Assembly: GCA_030536315.1 (NCBI GenBank)
Contig: JAUNQF010000001.1
Location: 12,831-76,830 of the forward strand
DNA length: 64,000 nucleotides
Source of the DNA: Coriobacteriia bacterium
Lineage (GTDB): Bacteria > Actinomycetota > Coriobacteriia > Coriobacteriales > Eggerthellaceae
Direction of reading: 5' to 3'
Shown: positions 18,800 through 32,300 of the stretch, one piece after another
Position numbering within the stretch: position 1 is the first letter of the stretch
Layout of the letters: every line of letters starts with the position of its first letter
Translations under genes and position numbers: made by a program
The notes under the pieces: generated by a model
Databases searched by the model: none
The model's input: the letters and a program-made list of their open reading frames with translations, nothing else
Told to the model about the DNA's origin: nothing

Positions 18800-20803
18800 A
18801 TGCCGAAGTATAAAATTAGTGTAATAACTCCGTTTCATAATGTCCCAAAGGACATATTTAAAAAGACGTGAAATTCTATGCAAGAACAAACGTTCGGTTT
18901 TAAAAACATCGAATGAATCATTGTTATGCATAATTGTACGAAGGGTGAAATCAACTTCGTTAAAAAGCTTGCGAAGAACCACTCTAATGTTAAAGTTAAA
19001 TTACTAAACAATAATTCGCACACTCCGTCCAGTCCAAAAAATTACGCGCTAAAACTTGCAACTGGTAAGTATGTTGGCTTCCTCGACGCTGATGACACAT
19101 ACTTAAAAAACTGTCTTGAAGTGGCAATTCGCGAAGCCGAAGTCGAGCGTGTGCAAGTTTGCATGTTCAGAATGGAATACCATCTTGAACACCCGAAGGT
19201 TCGACCAATAGATGAACGCACACTTTGGAATCAGGCCGAGGAAAAAATAATTATCAAAAAGCATAATCGCGACAACTACCGTTTGTATGCCGACAACTTT
19301 TATTTCCTTACGTCCAAAATTTTCGACCGCGAGTTTTTACTGAAGAACAAAATTAACTTTGATGAAACTCTTCCAATTGCTGAAGACTATTACTTCGCTA
19401 TGCAATGTTTTTTGAAGGCAAGAAAAATGATCTACTTGCCAAAGCACATTGGGTATCATTATTACATTCATGAAAGTTCAATTTCTCAAAGCGGCGAATT
19501 TAATGATGAGGATTTTCTCGAATACGCAAAAGGCATTCTTAAGTGCATTGAGCTGCCCGAAAAGCACGGAATTCACACAGATGCTGTTAATGGATTTTGC
19601 ATGGTTGTGGCGCTTCGAATTTTAATGTGCCCTAATTTGTCGATTGAAACGCGCATGAAAACCAAGGAGCTTTTCGCGCCGTACATCAAAAATAGAATTA
19701 CCCAAAAAGAAAATAAGCTTTATGCAATTGACAGGCTTTCTTCGCGGTATTGAATTGCTCGTATTGTTCTTATGAATCCTAAGAATCCTTGAAAAGCGTA
19801 CAATGATGAATTAATTTTGAACTCAACAGTTAATTTAACTGCTATTTTAGGGCTTAACAAAAATACTGATTATGGGCAAAAGCATAAGTTTAGTTCGGTA
19901 AACAATATTAAAAAATTCCAACAGCTGCCTTTAATGACTCGAAGCACCCTTGACAGTTTTATCCGCTTACAAACAAATATTGGCGAATCGGACATTCTTA
20001 TCAATGGAAGACCTCTTGCGTATTTGTCAGATGCTAATGGTAGTTTGTTTATGAATACAAATGCTCAGATGCATCAATACAATGAACTTTTCAAAAACAT
20101 TTTTGAAGGGCAAACAACATTTTTGGTTGCGAAGTATAACAGCAAGAAGTCCCAGCTAACTAATGATAAATGCACTATAAGTAATTTATCTGATGCTATG
20201 CTTAAGAATTATTTTTTCAATTATCGTGATCAAATTCAAACAAACGCAAAATTTAGTTCCAGTGACATTTCGTACTTCAAAAATATTTCAAATAAAGAAC
20301 ATTTTACAAATCTTGCGAAGGATGCACTGAAGGATAAAAACATCACAAGAATTTTTGCCTTCGACATTAAAGATTTGCTTTACATGTTTAAGATCATCGA
20401 AGGTATAAAGCCAAGTGCTCTTAAAGATATCAAAAAAACTTGGCCGAAATTAAAAATCGTTATTGGAACAAATTATGAAAACAATTCCGCGTATTATAAA
20501 AAGATTAAAAAGATTATTGGAAATGTTGAATTTTCGAACGGCATTTACCTTACCGAAGCTGGTATTTTAGGAGCTTCCACAGACAAACCTGGCATCTATG
20601 AAAAAGTTTCTGACGGAAATTTCTATGAAATTATGGACTCAAAAGGCAAAGTTTTTAAGTTGTCTCAAGCTAAGGTAGGCAATACTTACACATTAATTAT
20701 CACAAATAGCGCGGGCCTTTACCGCTTCGTTAGCAATTATAAGTTAGAAATTGTAGGCAACCAAAACGGAAAGTTGACTTACAAAGTCTTGCCTTCTAAA
20801 TAA
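18800..20803 (+). CDS. Family 2 glycosyltransferase fused to GH3-type domain
   Basis: A 667-residue fusion. Residues 1-250 are a GT-A glycosyltransferase (ISVITPFHN, KNYALKLATGKY, FLDADDTYL, PIAEDYYF). Residues 340-667 resemble the GH3 superfamily, plant auxin/jasmonate amido synthetases and bacterial relatives that adenylate a carboxylate and join it to an amine. The match is clearest at the C-terminus (YLTEAGILG, then TNSAGLYRF). The usual nucleotide-binding TSGTTG is replaced by SDANGSLF and the later GD by SN, so this domain may bind without catalysis. Four TGA codons are read as Trp, at 18869, 18914, 19751 and 19790. It starts one base after the kinase stop, so it is coupled, and its 3' end overlaps the convergent GH84 gene by 25 bases. 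Confidence 0.72.
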
Positions 20804-23196
20804 GTAATAACTTTTTCAGCAAATGGTTGGAGCCTTTTCCCGCCGCCTTTTGGCGTTGCAAGATTTCCGTCAAACATTGTAATTTTTACATCAAGCGATG
20901 CTTGCATGTTTGCTTTCATATTTGTCAATGCAGTTTTGGCGCCTTCGATATCAGAATTATTTAAACAACGAAGCCCAGTAACCCCATTCAAGCTGGACAA
21001 ACACAAGAATTTCAACTGCTGCATTCAAGGGGAGACTTCATTGTAAAGAGTAGCGTTACTGTGAATTTTTTCATAGCTGTCAATTGCATTTAGCACAATG
21101 TTGTAATTTGCTTCAAGGCTTGCAAGGTCTGCTTCGCTGGTTGGATTGTCAGCTTCAATGGCGGTTGTGCAAGCCTCAATGGCGGGCGCAAAAGCTTCGC
21201 TTTCACCAATTTCATAACCATGAGAATGATAAGGGCTTGTGAAATATGTATTGTGTTTGGCAATTTCTTCAAGAGCATCTGCACCTAATTTGTCTACATA
21301 TTTAAAAGACTTCTGCCAAACCTCCATGCATTCATCATCGTTCGCAAAATTATTTCACGCAAAATAAGCAACTTGGAAAAATGCAACTTTGCTGGCTTGC
21401 GCTTCGTTCATTGGGTTTGAAACAATACCTATGCTCCCAGTGCTTCCCGGCCTACACTGATACGCCGGACCAATATTTAGGTGATCATTAAAATAATCAT
21501 TAACAGGGAAGTTTAGCCACATATAAGCATCATGCCCGCTCAAAGACTTAAATTTTGCAAGTGTTTCGTTCGAAGTTGAACCATAAACGCAATCTCCGGT
21601 TCACATAATTTTCACGTTTTGGTCAAGCTGTTGAAGAGCAAGCAAGTAATCTTCGCCCTTCATAAAGTCTTCGCAATATTGAGTTGGCACAAAATCAATA
21701 GTAGAAATTCCGTAACTATCTTTAAGCCAGTTTTGCAAATCCTTTACTAATTTAATTTGATTCGAAGCAACAACACCTTCGCCTTCGGCGGCATCATCGG
21801 CAGAAAGACAAAAATTCCTGACTCCAATATTGTAGGTTTGCGCAAACTTTGCCTTAATTAAATTCAAGTCCGCTTGATAAGTTTCTTCGGTTGAAAAGTC
21901 AACAGGGTTGTGCATTAATGGGTGAATTGCCCAGGTAACTTGAATGTTTTTTTGCGTGCACAAGTTAACCATCGCAACCAATTCGTTTAATTTATCCTGT
22001 GGGTAAGGCTCTCTCCATTGCGAACTATGATAAGGGTCATCCTTTGGAGCGTAGAAAAATTGGTTCATCTTAAATTGCTCCATGTAATTGACAATGTCTA
22101 AGCGGTCGGTCAAACTTCACGGCTGCCCATAAAAGCCTTCAATCACACCACGAGTTGCAAGTTCTGGGTAATCGCTAGCATCAAAACAACGAAGCTTCAC
22201 ACCCACAATTTCATTAAATATATCTTGCATTGTAGTCATAGCGAAGTAACACGCGCTGTTGTCGTGCCCCAAAATAGCAAGTTTATCTGCGGTTACATAA
22301 ATTTGATAACCATCGGCTTTTGCAAGAGTATCACCATCAAGTTTTCCGGCAGTGTCAATAAATTCAAAGGCCGCGCAATCTTCGCCAACAGTTCCAACCA
22401 AAAAATTACTGTCGCTGTTAGTGTTATTTGTGTTCTCCGCAAAGCTCAAATTCTTTGAACTTAAAACTTCGGCTGTCTTATTTTTTGTAACATCATTAAT
22501 TGCATGACTGTATTCAATTAGAAGGTCTTGCCCCAAGTTGAAATATCCAACGCCATATTCAATATCTTTTATAGCAAAATCAAGGTCAAAAGTATCTGTC
22601 ACTTCCACCTGATCAACATCAAATGCAAGCTCAAGAACATGCTGGTTGATAAGGCTTTCTGCAACTTTATAATCAAGCCCATCTACAATGATATTTATTT
22701 CGTTTGTGTTATTTAGAACAATGTCAGTATCAACTTGGCAAGGAAGTTTTCCGCTATATAAATTGTTTTGTCCAACTTTAAAAGTTCAAGTTGCGCCGTC
22801 CATCCCAGTAACGTCATCACAATAATTTGCAGTGAATGAATTTAGACTAATATCATAGTCGCAATTTTTTTGCATGTTGCCAGGTAAAACATTTACGGTT
22901 TGCGCATCGCTATTTATTTCAGCATTAATTTCGTTGTCAATTGTGACGCCATTATACGAAGCAAAAGCCTTCACTCCGCCAAATACACAAACTAAACTCA
23001 GAGCAAAAATTCCGGCCCCAAAAATGAATTTTTTAAAGTCTTTAAACTTAAAGTAAGCAAAAATACCCAATGCAATTACAAACAATATAAAAATAGTAAA
23101 AATGATTCCAAGCATTGGATCAAAAGTTTGTGCTGTTAAAGAGGGGCTACCAGGGGCTTTAACAAAAGTCAAGTATGTTTTTAGTATCTCTGGCAT
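20779..23196 (-). CDS. GH84 beta-N-acetylglucosaminidase, membrane-anchored
   Basis: An exported glycosidase of 805 residues related to clostridial NagJ/hyaluronidase, removing GlcNAc from host glycans or O-GlcNAc proteins. Two hydrophobic helices near residues 28-77 anchor it instead of a normal signal peptide. A GH20b-like N-domain follows, then the GH84 core: RGVIEGFYGQPW, APKDDPYHSSQWREPYP, and CLSADDAAEG with the adjacent catalytic Asp pair (about 465). MWTGDCVYGS, VSNPMNEAQASK and a helical C-domain complete it. Five in-frame TGA codons are read as Trp, several at positions where NagJ-type enzymes have Trp (QPW, MWTG, YFAW). The start is ATG at 23196 behind a -10 box; a TTG at 23223 lies upstream of that box. 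The 3' end overlaps the GT-GH3 gene. Confidence 0.93.
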
Positions 23197-23203
23197 GCGG
23201 CGT

Positions 23204-23209
23204 ATTATA
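23204..23209 (-). promoter_or_regulatory. TATAAT -10 box, leaderless start of GH84 gene
   Basis: On the minus strand TATAAT is followed by ACGCCGC and then the ATG at 23196, a seven-base gap without ribosome site. Confidence 0.6.
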
Positions 23210-23264
23210 CAGAAAAAATTCAAAAAATTATCAAAATTTTTGTCACAAAAAACAAGAAAAGAGT

Positions 23265-23270
23265 ATAATA
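23265..23270 (+). promoter_or_regulatory. TATAAT -10 box of the giant surface protein gene
   Basis: TATAAT in GAGTATAATATC, about 92 bases before the ATG. Unlike many genes here this one has a leader and a strong AAGGAG site at 23351-23356. Confidence 0.5.
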
Positions 23271-23362
23271 TCTTACTATCTGTGCGCGAATTGATATATT
23301 CAATTTTTTCTGGCGATTCTGCATGGGTTAGAAATATTAGATCAAAATGTAAGGAGAGAAAA

Positions 23363-26300
23363 ATGAACAGTCGAGAAAAACAAAGAAGGGCTATGCACGC
23401 AAAGGGCGGAGCATTAGCCAGAGTTCGACAATTGCCACTCTACATGAAAATCATTAATGTAGTGCTTGCAGTTGTCCTCGCGCTTGGCGTAGGTTCAAAT
23501 TGGGCTTACGCTGCCGAATTACTTCCAGAAGCTGGAAGCGAAGCAGTAACTGTTGCTCAAGATGGCAGCCAGACCTTAACATCTGCATCGGTCGGAAAGG
23601 CCAATTCAGGTGAAACGGTCTCTTATGCTTGGCAAATCTTGAATCAAGCAACAGGAGATTTCATCGAGATTAATGGTGAAGTTGCTTCGACGATCACAGT
23701 TGATTATGCAATGCTTAAAAATCAGCTAGATGAGAACAACACCACAACGGTTCGTTCAGTCGTTTATGATTCAAGCGAAAAAGTAATTGCCCAAAAGGAC
23801 TATTACATTTCAATGGATATGAACATGAAAACCATTGGTGAAGCTGTCCAAGCAAATGCGCTTGCTAGTTTCCCAGGTGGCGAAACTCTCTATGCTGAAG
23901 GACAATCTAATGACCCAATCAACGCAGAATATGCAATTACCATTAACTACGTTGATTCAAAAGGTCATGTTCTTTTAAGTAATTCTGAGAAGTTTCAAGA
24001 GCAAACTGCAATTAGATGGTTTGTTCAGTTGCCAGGCGGTTATACAACAAACAATGCTACCGTTAAATCAAAGCAACCTGCCGATGTAATTAACATTGCC
24101 TATCAGGAACCAGATCTTAAGCTTGATGGTCTTTATATTACCTCTGCTAATGGTATTACAGGCAACGTTGAAATTGATGCTGTTGTTGCATCTGAAAAGT
24201 TCCCATATGATATCAGCGCTGAATACGAAAAGCTAATAACTGGTGATTATGATCCTCCTGTAATTATTCCTGGTGGTGAAAACGGTGAAGGTGATGAGCT
24301 TGGTGCTGTTATCCCAAGTGATTATGATAAAACTTACTTAACTGAAGTATATAAAGGAAAAGGCTGGGAAATTACATACAACGTTCCAAGTACTGTTCGT
24401 GAAAATAAACAAACTGTTTCAGTAAAACTCTCTAGAACATATTCTACTCTCTATTTTGATCTCAACGACGGTATCAATGGTCCTGTCGCTGTATATATTA
24501 AACAAGGTGTTTCTTTTAACACTGTTAAAGCTTGGAAGCAAGGCACAACTGATGTTTATCTTCCAAGTCCAACTCCATTTAAAAATGCCTATAACTTTGA
24601 TAGTTGGAATACGGCAAAAGACGGTTCTGGCACAAAAATGCCAACAGATAACTGGGCAAAAGATACAAATCCTGCACCAGGTACCGATACAACGTATTAT
24701 GCACAATGGGTATTTAGTGGTACAGACACAACTCCTGTAACTGTTGTTTTGGCTTACTGAGGCGAAATGGCTGATGCTGGCGGACAATATGAATACTTAG
24801 AAGAACGTTACGATCAAGTACCATATAATGAGATTCAAAATGGTTATACCCTTCCAATTAATGGAAAGGATGGTGCTTATAACCCACAAAGATCAGGAGG
24901 CACATATCTTCCAAAAACTGATAGACGTTATCCACAAATACGTAAAAAAGATTCTTCAGGGGATGACTTACAATTTGATTTAGATGACACCACAACAAAT
25001 ACACTTCAAATTCCAAACCTTAACAGTCTTGCTGGAACAACTTTTGACTATGATGATTTGTATTTCTATGCTGGAGATGACACACACACTTATAACACTT
25101 CAACTGGTGAATTTACACCTAAAAAAGTTGAGGTTAGAGCAGATGGAAGCACGGTAATTAACATTGCTCTTAACCGTAAAGTGTTCAGGTTGCAGTTTAG
25201 TCGTAACCGTTATACAACACAAACAATTTTTGGTAGATGAGGTCAAAAAATTTATGGTACCTATACTTCAACAGGGTCTGCTGTTGATAAAGTAATTGAA
25301 GATCCACGTTATCCAGGTGATGCTAATCATTATCAATATGGTTATTTATATATGCGTAATTACTTTAGTTGTAGTCGTTGGGATATTGAAGGAGATACTT
25401 CATCAACCACAGCTGCATCGCTATTTGCATACATGCCGTATGATAATACCGCTCAAGGATGATCGTCGCATACATGTTCAAACCCGTATTCTCCAGGAAC
25501 TAATCCAAGCAATTATTATTGAGGTGGATTTAATTGTTCTTATTATGATAACTCTACATCTAATTTGCTTAAGTATTATTTGCAGACTGTTGGTGCTGAA
25601 TTTATGCACTGAGGTCGTGATTCTGGACATAGCAGCACTTTAGATAATCGTATAGCAACATTAAAATATACATTAAAAGCTGCAGATACTCAATATAATG
25701 GTGGACCAAAGTATCAAAAAAACTTTGGTGAATCTACCGCTACATATGGTACAGGTGATGGAGAACCTAATTTCACAATTGGATCTTCCACAGGTTCTAC
25801 ATTGGTAAACGTTTTTGTTGATTATTTAGGTTTTCAATCCTTAATTGCACCAAACTCATCGCATCCAGAACTTCAACAAAGAGGTTATGATTCTCCTTTG
25901 AGAGGTTCAAATCCAAAAGATCCAGGAGCAACTAACGATAATTCGCAAACTCGTTCAGGTGGTTGGTCATTCTATTATAAACGTAATACTTTCCCACTAT
26001 ATATTAAGAATATTTATGGTTCAGAGCCTGTTTATGATGATAACGGAAAGATTGTAGCTGGCCACTATGATTATTGTATTGAATTTCAAGCCGAAGTTCA
26101 ATATGGAACACCAATTGACAGGATTGTTTTTGACCAAGGTGGATCTGATGGTTTTGAACAAGGTGAGCCAACAAAGGGTGGTTCTAAGGTTGATGGCTTA
26201 ACTGGAATTAAAAATGGAGACAGTTTAAGTGCTCAAGGATTTGTAACAAGCACAGCAGAGCTAAAAGTTCCTGCTAGTCAAGATGAACATCTTGTATTTG

Positions 26301-29300
26301 ATGGATGGTATGAAGATAGTGGTTTTGCATCAAAGATTGAGTTTGATCCTACCAAAGATACTTATTGGAAGATGCCTAATCACCAGCAAGATATTTATGC
26401 AAAATGGGTAAAACCACAACAAAATATTAGATATTGATATACAAATCCTACTACAGGTCAAGAAACACCAGCTTTATCTGAAGTTGAAACATATGATACA
26501 AAAATCGTTCACCAGCCAACTGATCCTGTATCAACTGATACAGAGCGTTTTGTTAGTTGGTATTATTGGACTTCAGCCACTCATACTGAAGAAAATAAAG
26601 TATATTTCAATCCTTCATATATGAATATGCCATATGTAGAATATGGTAGCGAACCTGACAAAAATGGACGAATAGAAGGTACGGATTGGGTTGATGCTTT
26701 GACCTTGGATGTACATCAAGAATGAGTTACCGAAACTAACACAGAATATACGTTCCAGTTTATGCTTGAAAATACAACTACTAAGGTAGCTGACGATATC
26801 GTCGGTCGATGTGATTATTATGTGGATGAGCAACATACAGGAGACCATCCTTCTTATGATCCAACAAAGATGGATCCTACTGATTTTTATGTAGAATACC
26901 GCGGTGTCTTAGCATCGAAGGATACTGGTCCTTGGCAATTTGATAAAATTGTTAAGAAAGAAAGTCCAACTGACAATCTCCATATTTTCTACTTTAAATA
27001 TGATAAAGAATTTTGGTATAAAACTGTATACCAATATGCTGGTACTGATGGACAATATCATCAGTTTAAGGCTATAGATTGGCAAAAGAGTGGTGAAGAT
27101 CATTCTGGCCATGAAATTGCACAAACTGTTGATGCCGGTGATGCTTTTATTAATAATCCAGTAGGTGATGATGGAAAGACTTATCCAGTTCATTTAGTAA
27201 GTACTCGTACAGTTACTAAGAACTTATTAGCAGATGGTGAAGCTGGCCATCCAGATGACAACATCTTCTATTTTAATTATGCAATGAATGATGATGTTAA
27301 ATTCATTTACAAGACAGCCACATTTGCTAAGGCTCAATATGGTAATCCTGAACTTACATATAATGGTGGCTCTGTAAACCCACAAGAACAAACTGTTGCG
27401 GTTATTTTGCCTGATGGACAATTCAGCTCAAGTACTGCTACAGCATTTAATGGATTTAAGTTTGTTGGTTGGTATCCAATGGGTGCAGATGGCAAGATTG
27501 ACCTATCAAAACCAGCAATTACTACAGATAATATAATCAATGCTCCAAAGAATACTGATGGCTTCTATATGGAAGGCGCCACATACTTTGCCGCATTCGA
27601 ATATGATGCAAATATCACAATTAATTATAATGTACGTGCTGCAAAATCTATTGATGCTGCTGGTAACCCTCAGGATGAGATTACCCCAGCTCCAACTGGC
27701 ACAACATTAACTCCAGCTTCAGAGACAAATACTCCTGTTGGTTATACATTTACAGGAACTGTTGCTGACCCAATTGCTGGTGGTTTCTATGCTTATAGAT
27801 GGGTTGATTCTCAAGGCAATGTTGTAAAAGCTGCTGGTCAGACTGATATGAATAAGTTTGTTCCATCGGCTGTTGATTCAGGCCATGGTTATAGTTATTA
27901 TGAACAAGAAACATACACCTTATGAATCATCGAAAAAGGTGGCGATGATCAAGCTACAATTACTTACAAAGTTTCTACTGGCCAAACAGATTGGGGTGAT
28001 GTTGCACTTAATAGCACACCTGCAGCAAAAGGTGATTCTGTAATTGAAAAGCTTGCCCCTTATTCTGGCGTTGCCGTAGGTGCAATTGCTTCAATTTCTT
28101 CACAAATGTATAAATTTAAAGGCTGAAGCAATACTGACGGCGGTGAAATTATTGCTGGCTCTAAAGAAAAGTTTGTTCCAACAAAAGCTGATGGTGAGCT
28201 TTGAACTGACAAGACATATTATGCAGTCTTCGCACTAAACCAAGTAACCATCAAATTCACCACAGATGGCCATGGTGATTTAACAAATGGCGCAGATTTG
28301 ACTGCAACTGTTAATGATACATATACTGTTACTTCAGCTGCAGCTGCTGAAAATCCTGGAAAGTTTGACGTTTTCCATGGAGGTTCTAGCATTCGTTCTG
28401 TTACTCAAAAACCTTGGTATGGTTATAAGTTTAAAGAATGGGTTCTAGATCTTGGTAGCGGTCAAGAGCAAGCTCTTCCTGTTGATAAAACTATTACATC
28501 TGATTTGACGTTCAAGGCTAAATATGAAGAAACGTCAGCAGTATTAACTTATGTTCCTTATCCTGATACTATCATAGGTAAAGTTCAAGAGACTGGTGGT
28601 GCAGTTTCTGATAGAGTTCAACAAAATGTTTTAAGTGTTTCAGGAGCTCCAGCATCCGTTACTGCATTACCTGCTACTGGATATGCATTTGATTATTGGA
28701 CAAAAGATAGTCCTGATGGCGATCATATTACTGGACAAACAATTACTGCTACTCAAGATACAGAAGAAGGCACAGGAAGAAAAGCATTTAATAATCACAC
28801 ATATTATGCTCATTTTAAGACATATGATGTTACAGTAAAGTTTATTGTCCATGAGGATTATCCAAATGGTGAACTTAGCGATGTAGAAGGCGAACCAGTT
28901 GATACTCATCAATTTACTGTACAGTCTAATTCTCAGTTTAAGATTGAAGCCCAAACTGGAACATATGGCAATGTAGGCTTATTCAAGATTTGGGCGCCAG
29001 GTGCTAATGTCGAAACTGATGATCCAGTAGTTATTGAACAAATTTCTTCTAATAACACTGAACAACATTATTTAACTTGGTTAAGAGCTAAATTGAAGGC
29101 TGTTCCTGATGAGTATGATTATGATTACTCGTCATTACCAAGTCCTCAGATATTAAATGATCCATCTGGCACGGAATATATCTTTGCTGGAGTATTACAA
29201 CAACGTGGGCAAACTGAGTATCATATTCGTTATTGGCAAGAAAAAGTTGATGCTGCTGTAACAGATAATCCATTAGAACATCATCCTTATACTAGTGAAT

Positions 29301-32300
29301 ATTATACTCAGGAAGGTGATGATGTAATTGCTACTGGTACCAAAGGCCAACAAATGGTATATGATCCAAAAAGTTATGAAGGTTTCAACATTCAAAAAGT
29401 TATTTATACTCCTACAGATAAGCTAATTCCTGAGGAAGGTACTGGTTACGTAGATATTTATTATGATAGACAAGAAGATTACGAGTTTGTATTTAGAAGC
29501 CGTTCACAAACACCGGAAAATGCTGCAGCTCGTGTTCTTGACCCAGAGTTACCGAAAGAATATGAAACTACATGGGAATCTCTATATGACTTTTTAAGCC
29601 ATGATGAAGCTGATAAAGTTCCATGGAGTGGTATTTACGGAGCTAAGTTTATTGCTTTTGATACACCATGAGGAGACAGAAATCAAGAAATTGTCTATGT
29701 GTATACAGATCCAAATAGTGGCGAAGTACAATCAACAGATCCTTTAGTTCAAGAAGGTGGTTACTTACATGAGTATTGGAAAAAGTTCCATGACGAATAC
29801 CAGTTAGGTAACGCACATTATTATACTATTGGTGAGCGTCCAGAAGGCTCTACTGAGTATCCTGGAAAAGGTATTTGTGATGTATATTACGATAGAGCAT
29901 CTAACTACCCTTATTTTGTAAAGTATTATCGTGAGAATACAGCTCAAACTGGTTGAGAGGCAAATTCTCAATTAATGACATTTAATGATTCTGTGGATGG
30001 CCAATTAATGGAAATTGTTAAGGATGGCGTTCTCCAAGAAGAATATAATTTTGAAAATTCTAAAGATCCAATTCCTAACCCAGAAGAGGGTGGCCCAACT
30101 ACTTGAGATGCATATTTACAAGGCTTTTCATATGGTGGTTGTGACCCAGTAACAGGTAGTGTTCGTACAGATTCTTGAGGTTGCGGAGAAAATTATATTT
30201 GGGCTCATTACGATTCTACTGCAAAGAAATGGATTGAAGATCCAGAAAAAATTGAAGGTGTTAGCTATAAATATGCTGTTATGAAAATCTATTATGTAAG
30301 AAATACAAATACACCATATAGTATTGATTATTATCAAGAGACAGCTTCTAGTGCACTTGATCGTTATAATCACAAAAAAGAAACTGTTAAAGCAACTGAT
30401 TACGCAAAAGTAGAGGGTGATACAGAAGAATTATTCGGCGTAACCGGTCAGACAGTTCCACTTAATACTGATGTAAATAAGTATACAGGATTTACCTATG
30501 TAGCAACAGGTTCTACACTTTCTGAGGTTGTTTCAGATACTCAAATTGAAATTAAGCCTGATGGTAAAGCAGTTGCAAAGGTTTACTTTACTAGGAATAT
30601 TAATCCTGCTGATTCGCCTTCGTTTACTGTTAAATATTTCTTGCAAAATGTTGACGGTGAAGCTGCTGCTACAACTTACACAGAGCAGGCTGAAACTAAG
30701 ACCGTTAAGGCATTTGCCGATGCTAAGATTTATGTTTCTAGCCAAGCAGCTCAAGATTTAGATGGCATGTGGGATCAGATCAAGAATGATGATTACCTAA
30801 CTCAGGGTTATCATTATGCTGATACTATGTCAATATCTAAAACACCAGGTGGTCAAGGTTATGAGGTTGTAAAGGCTAATAATTCTACTGTTGTTAATAT
30901 ATATTTCGACCGCAATACTAATAACAAAGTTACGGTTAAATACATGAAGGAGACACTTAATCCTGTTACACAAGATCCAACTGGTGAATATGTTGAGGTC
31001 GTGGCTGATCGCGTAACTATTAATGGTGGTCAAACTGGCGATCCAGTTGCAACTGTTGTAACAGGTGCAAACTTCGACTTCGCTAGCTATGTTGTTGAAA
31101 ATAAATATAGAAATGGAACAACTGGCGAGGTTGGCTTTAATTTTGATCATACAAATCCAGCCTATGGTTCTATTCAAGCTCAAAAGTATTATGTAAAGGT
31201 TAAAGCCGATGGCACAACAACGGTTGAAATCTTCTATAACCGCGTTAAGGACAATATTCCTGTAACTGTTCACTATTGGGCTAAGGACCTTGACGCTGAG
31301 ACATGAACTACTCCGATTGCTGATGATGTAACTGATAGGCTTTCAACTGGCCAGACTTATGCTGCACCAATAAAGGAAATTGCTGGTTACAAATGAGACC
31401 ATTCGGACCCTGCAATTCAATATGCTTATCCATACAAAGATAATGGCGATCCAAACTCATACGTTTTGAATGTTTACTATACTCGTTTAACCAACGTTAC
31501 TTATAAGGTAGAAACATATTATGAAACTGTTGAGCATGCAAAGGATCATTCACACAGTCCAGAATGGAAATTGGTTAAGGAATTTAGCGATGTTGGAACA
31601 ACAGGTGACACTATTAATAAAGAAGGTCGTTTCACACCAACATTAGCTGGCTTTAATACTCCAACAACAGCCGGCGACGAAACAATTAAGGGTGATGGTA
31701 CTTCGGTACTTAGAGTATATTACACACGTACTGTATCTGCTGCAAAGGCTCGTGTTGAGGTTTATACTGAAACGTGGCAGCACGCTGTTGATCCAACATA
31801 TTCAGAAGATTATGTATTAGCTGAAGATCCAACAGTTTATACTGGCTTCATTGATGAAGAGATTGACCTAAAGGCTGCTTTTAATGACAAATATGTTGCA
31901 TTAGGTTATGTATGGAATGATGATAACCCTGATAAAGCAGTTCTAAAGGTTGTTAATTCCGCCAATGAAAACACATACAAAATCTACTTTGATAAGGATG
32001 TTGCAAGCCAAGGTCTTGATATTGTTGCACATTATGAAACTGTTGCTAGTGCTGTAGAACACAAGAAAGCCGTGCCTGCATTCGCAAGACAGTTTGCTAC
32101 TCAAGACGACGGACAATATGAATTTGGTCCTGTTACAAAACATCTTGACAAAGATGCTGTTAATGGTTTGTATATCGGTCGTGAATGCTCTATGGTACCA
32201 GGCGAAGGCTTTATTGATACTCCTGATGCTGAATTAGATAAAGCAGGCTTCTTCTTCGATGCAGATTTTAATTCTTCTGACGAAGCCAAAGCATTAACCG

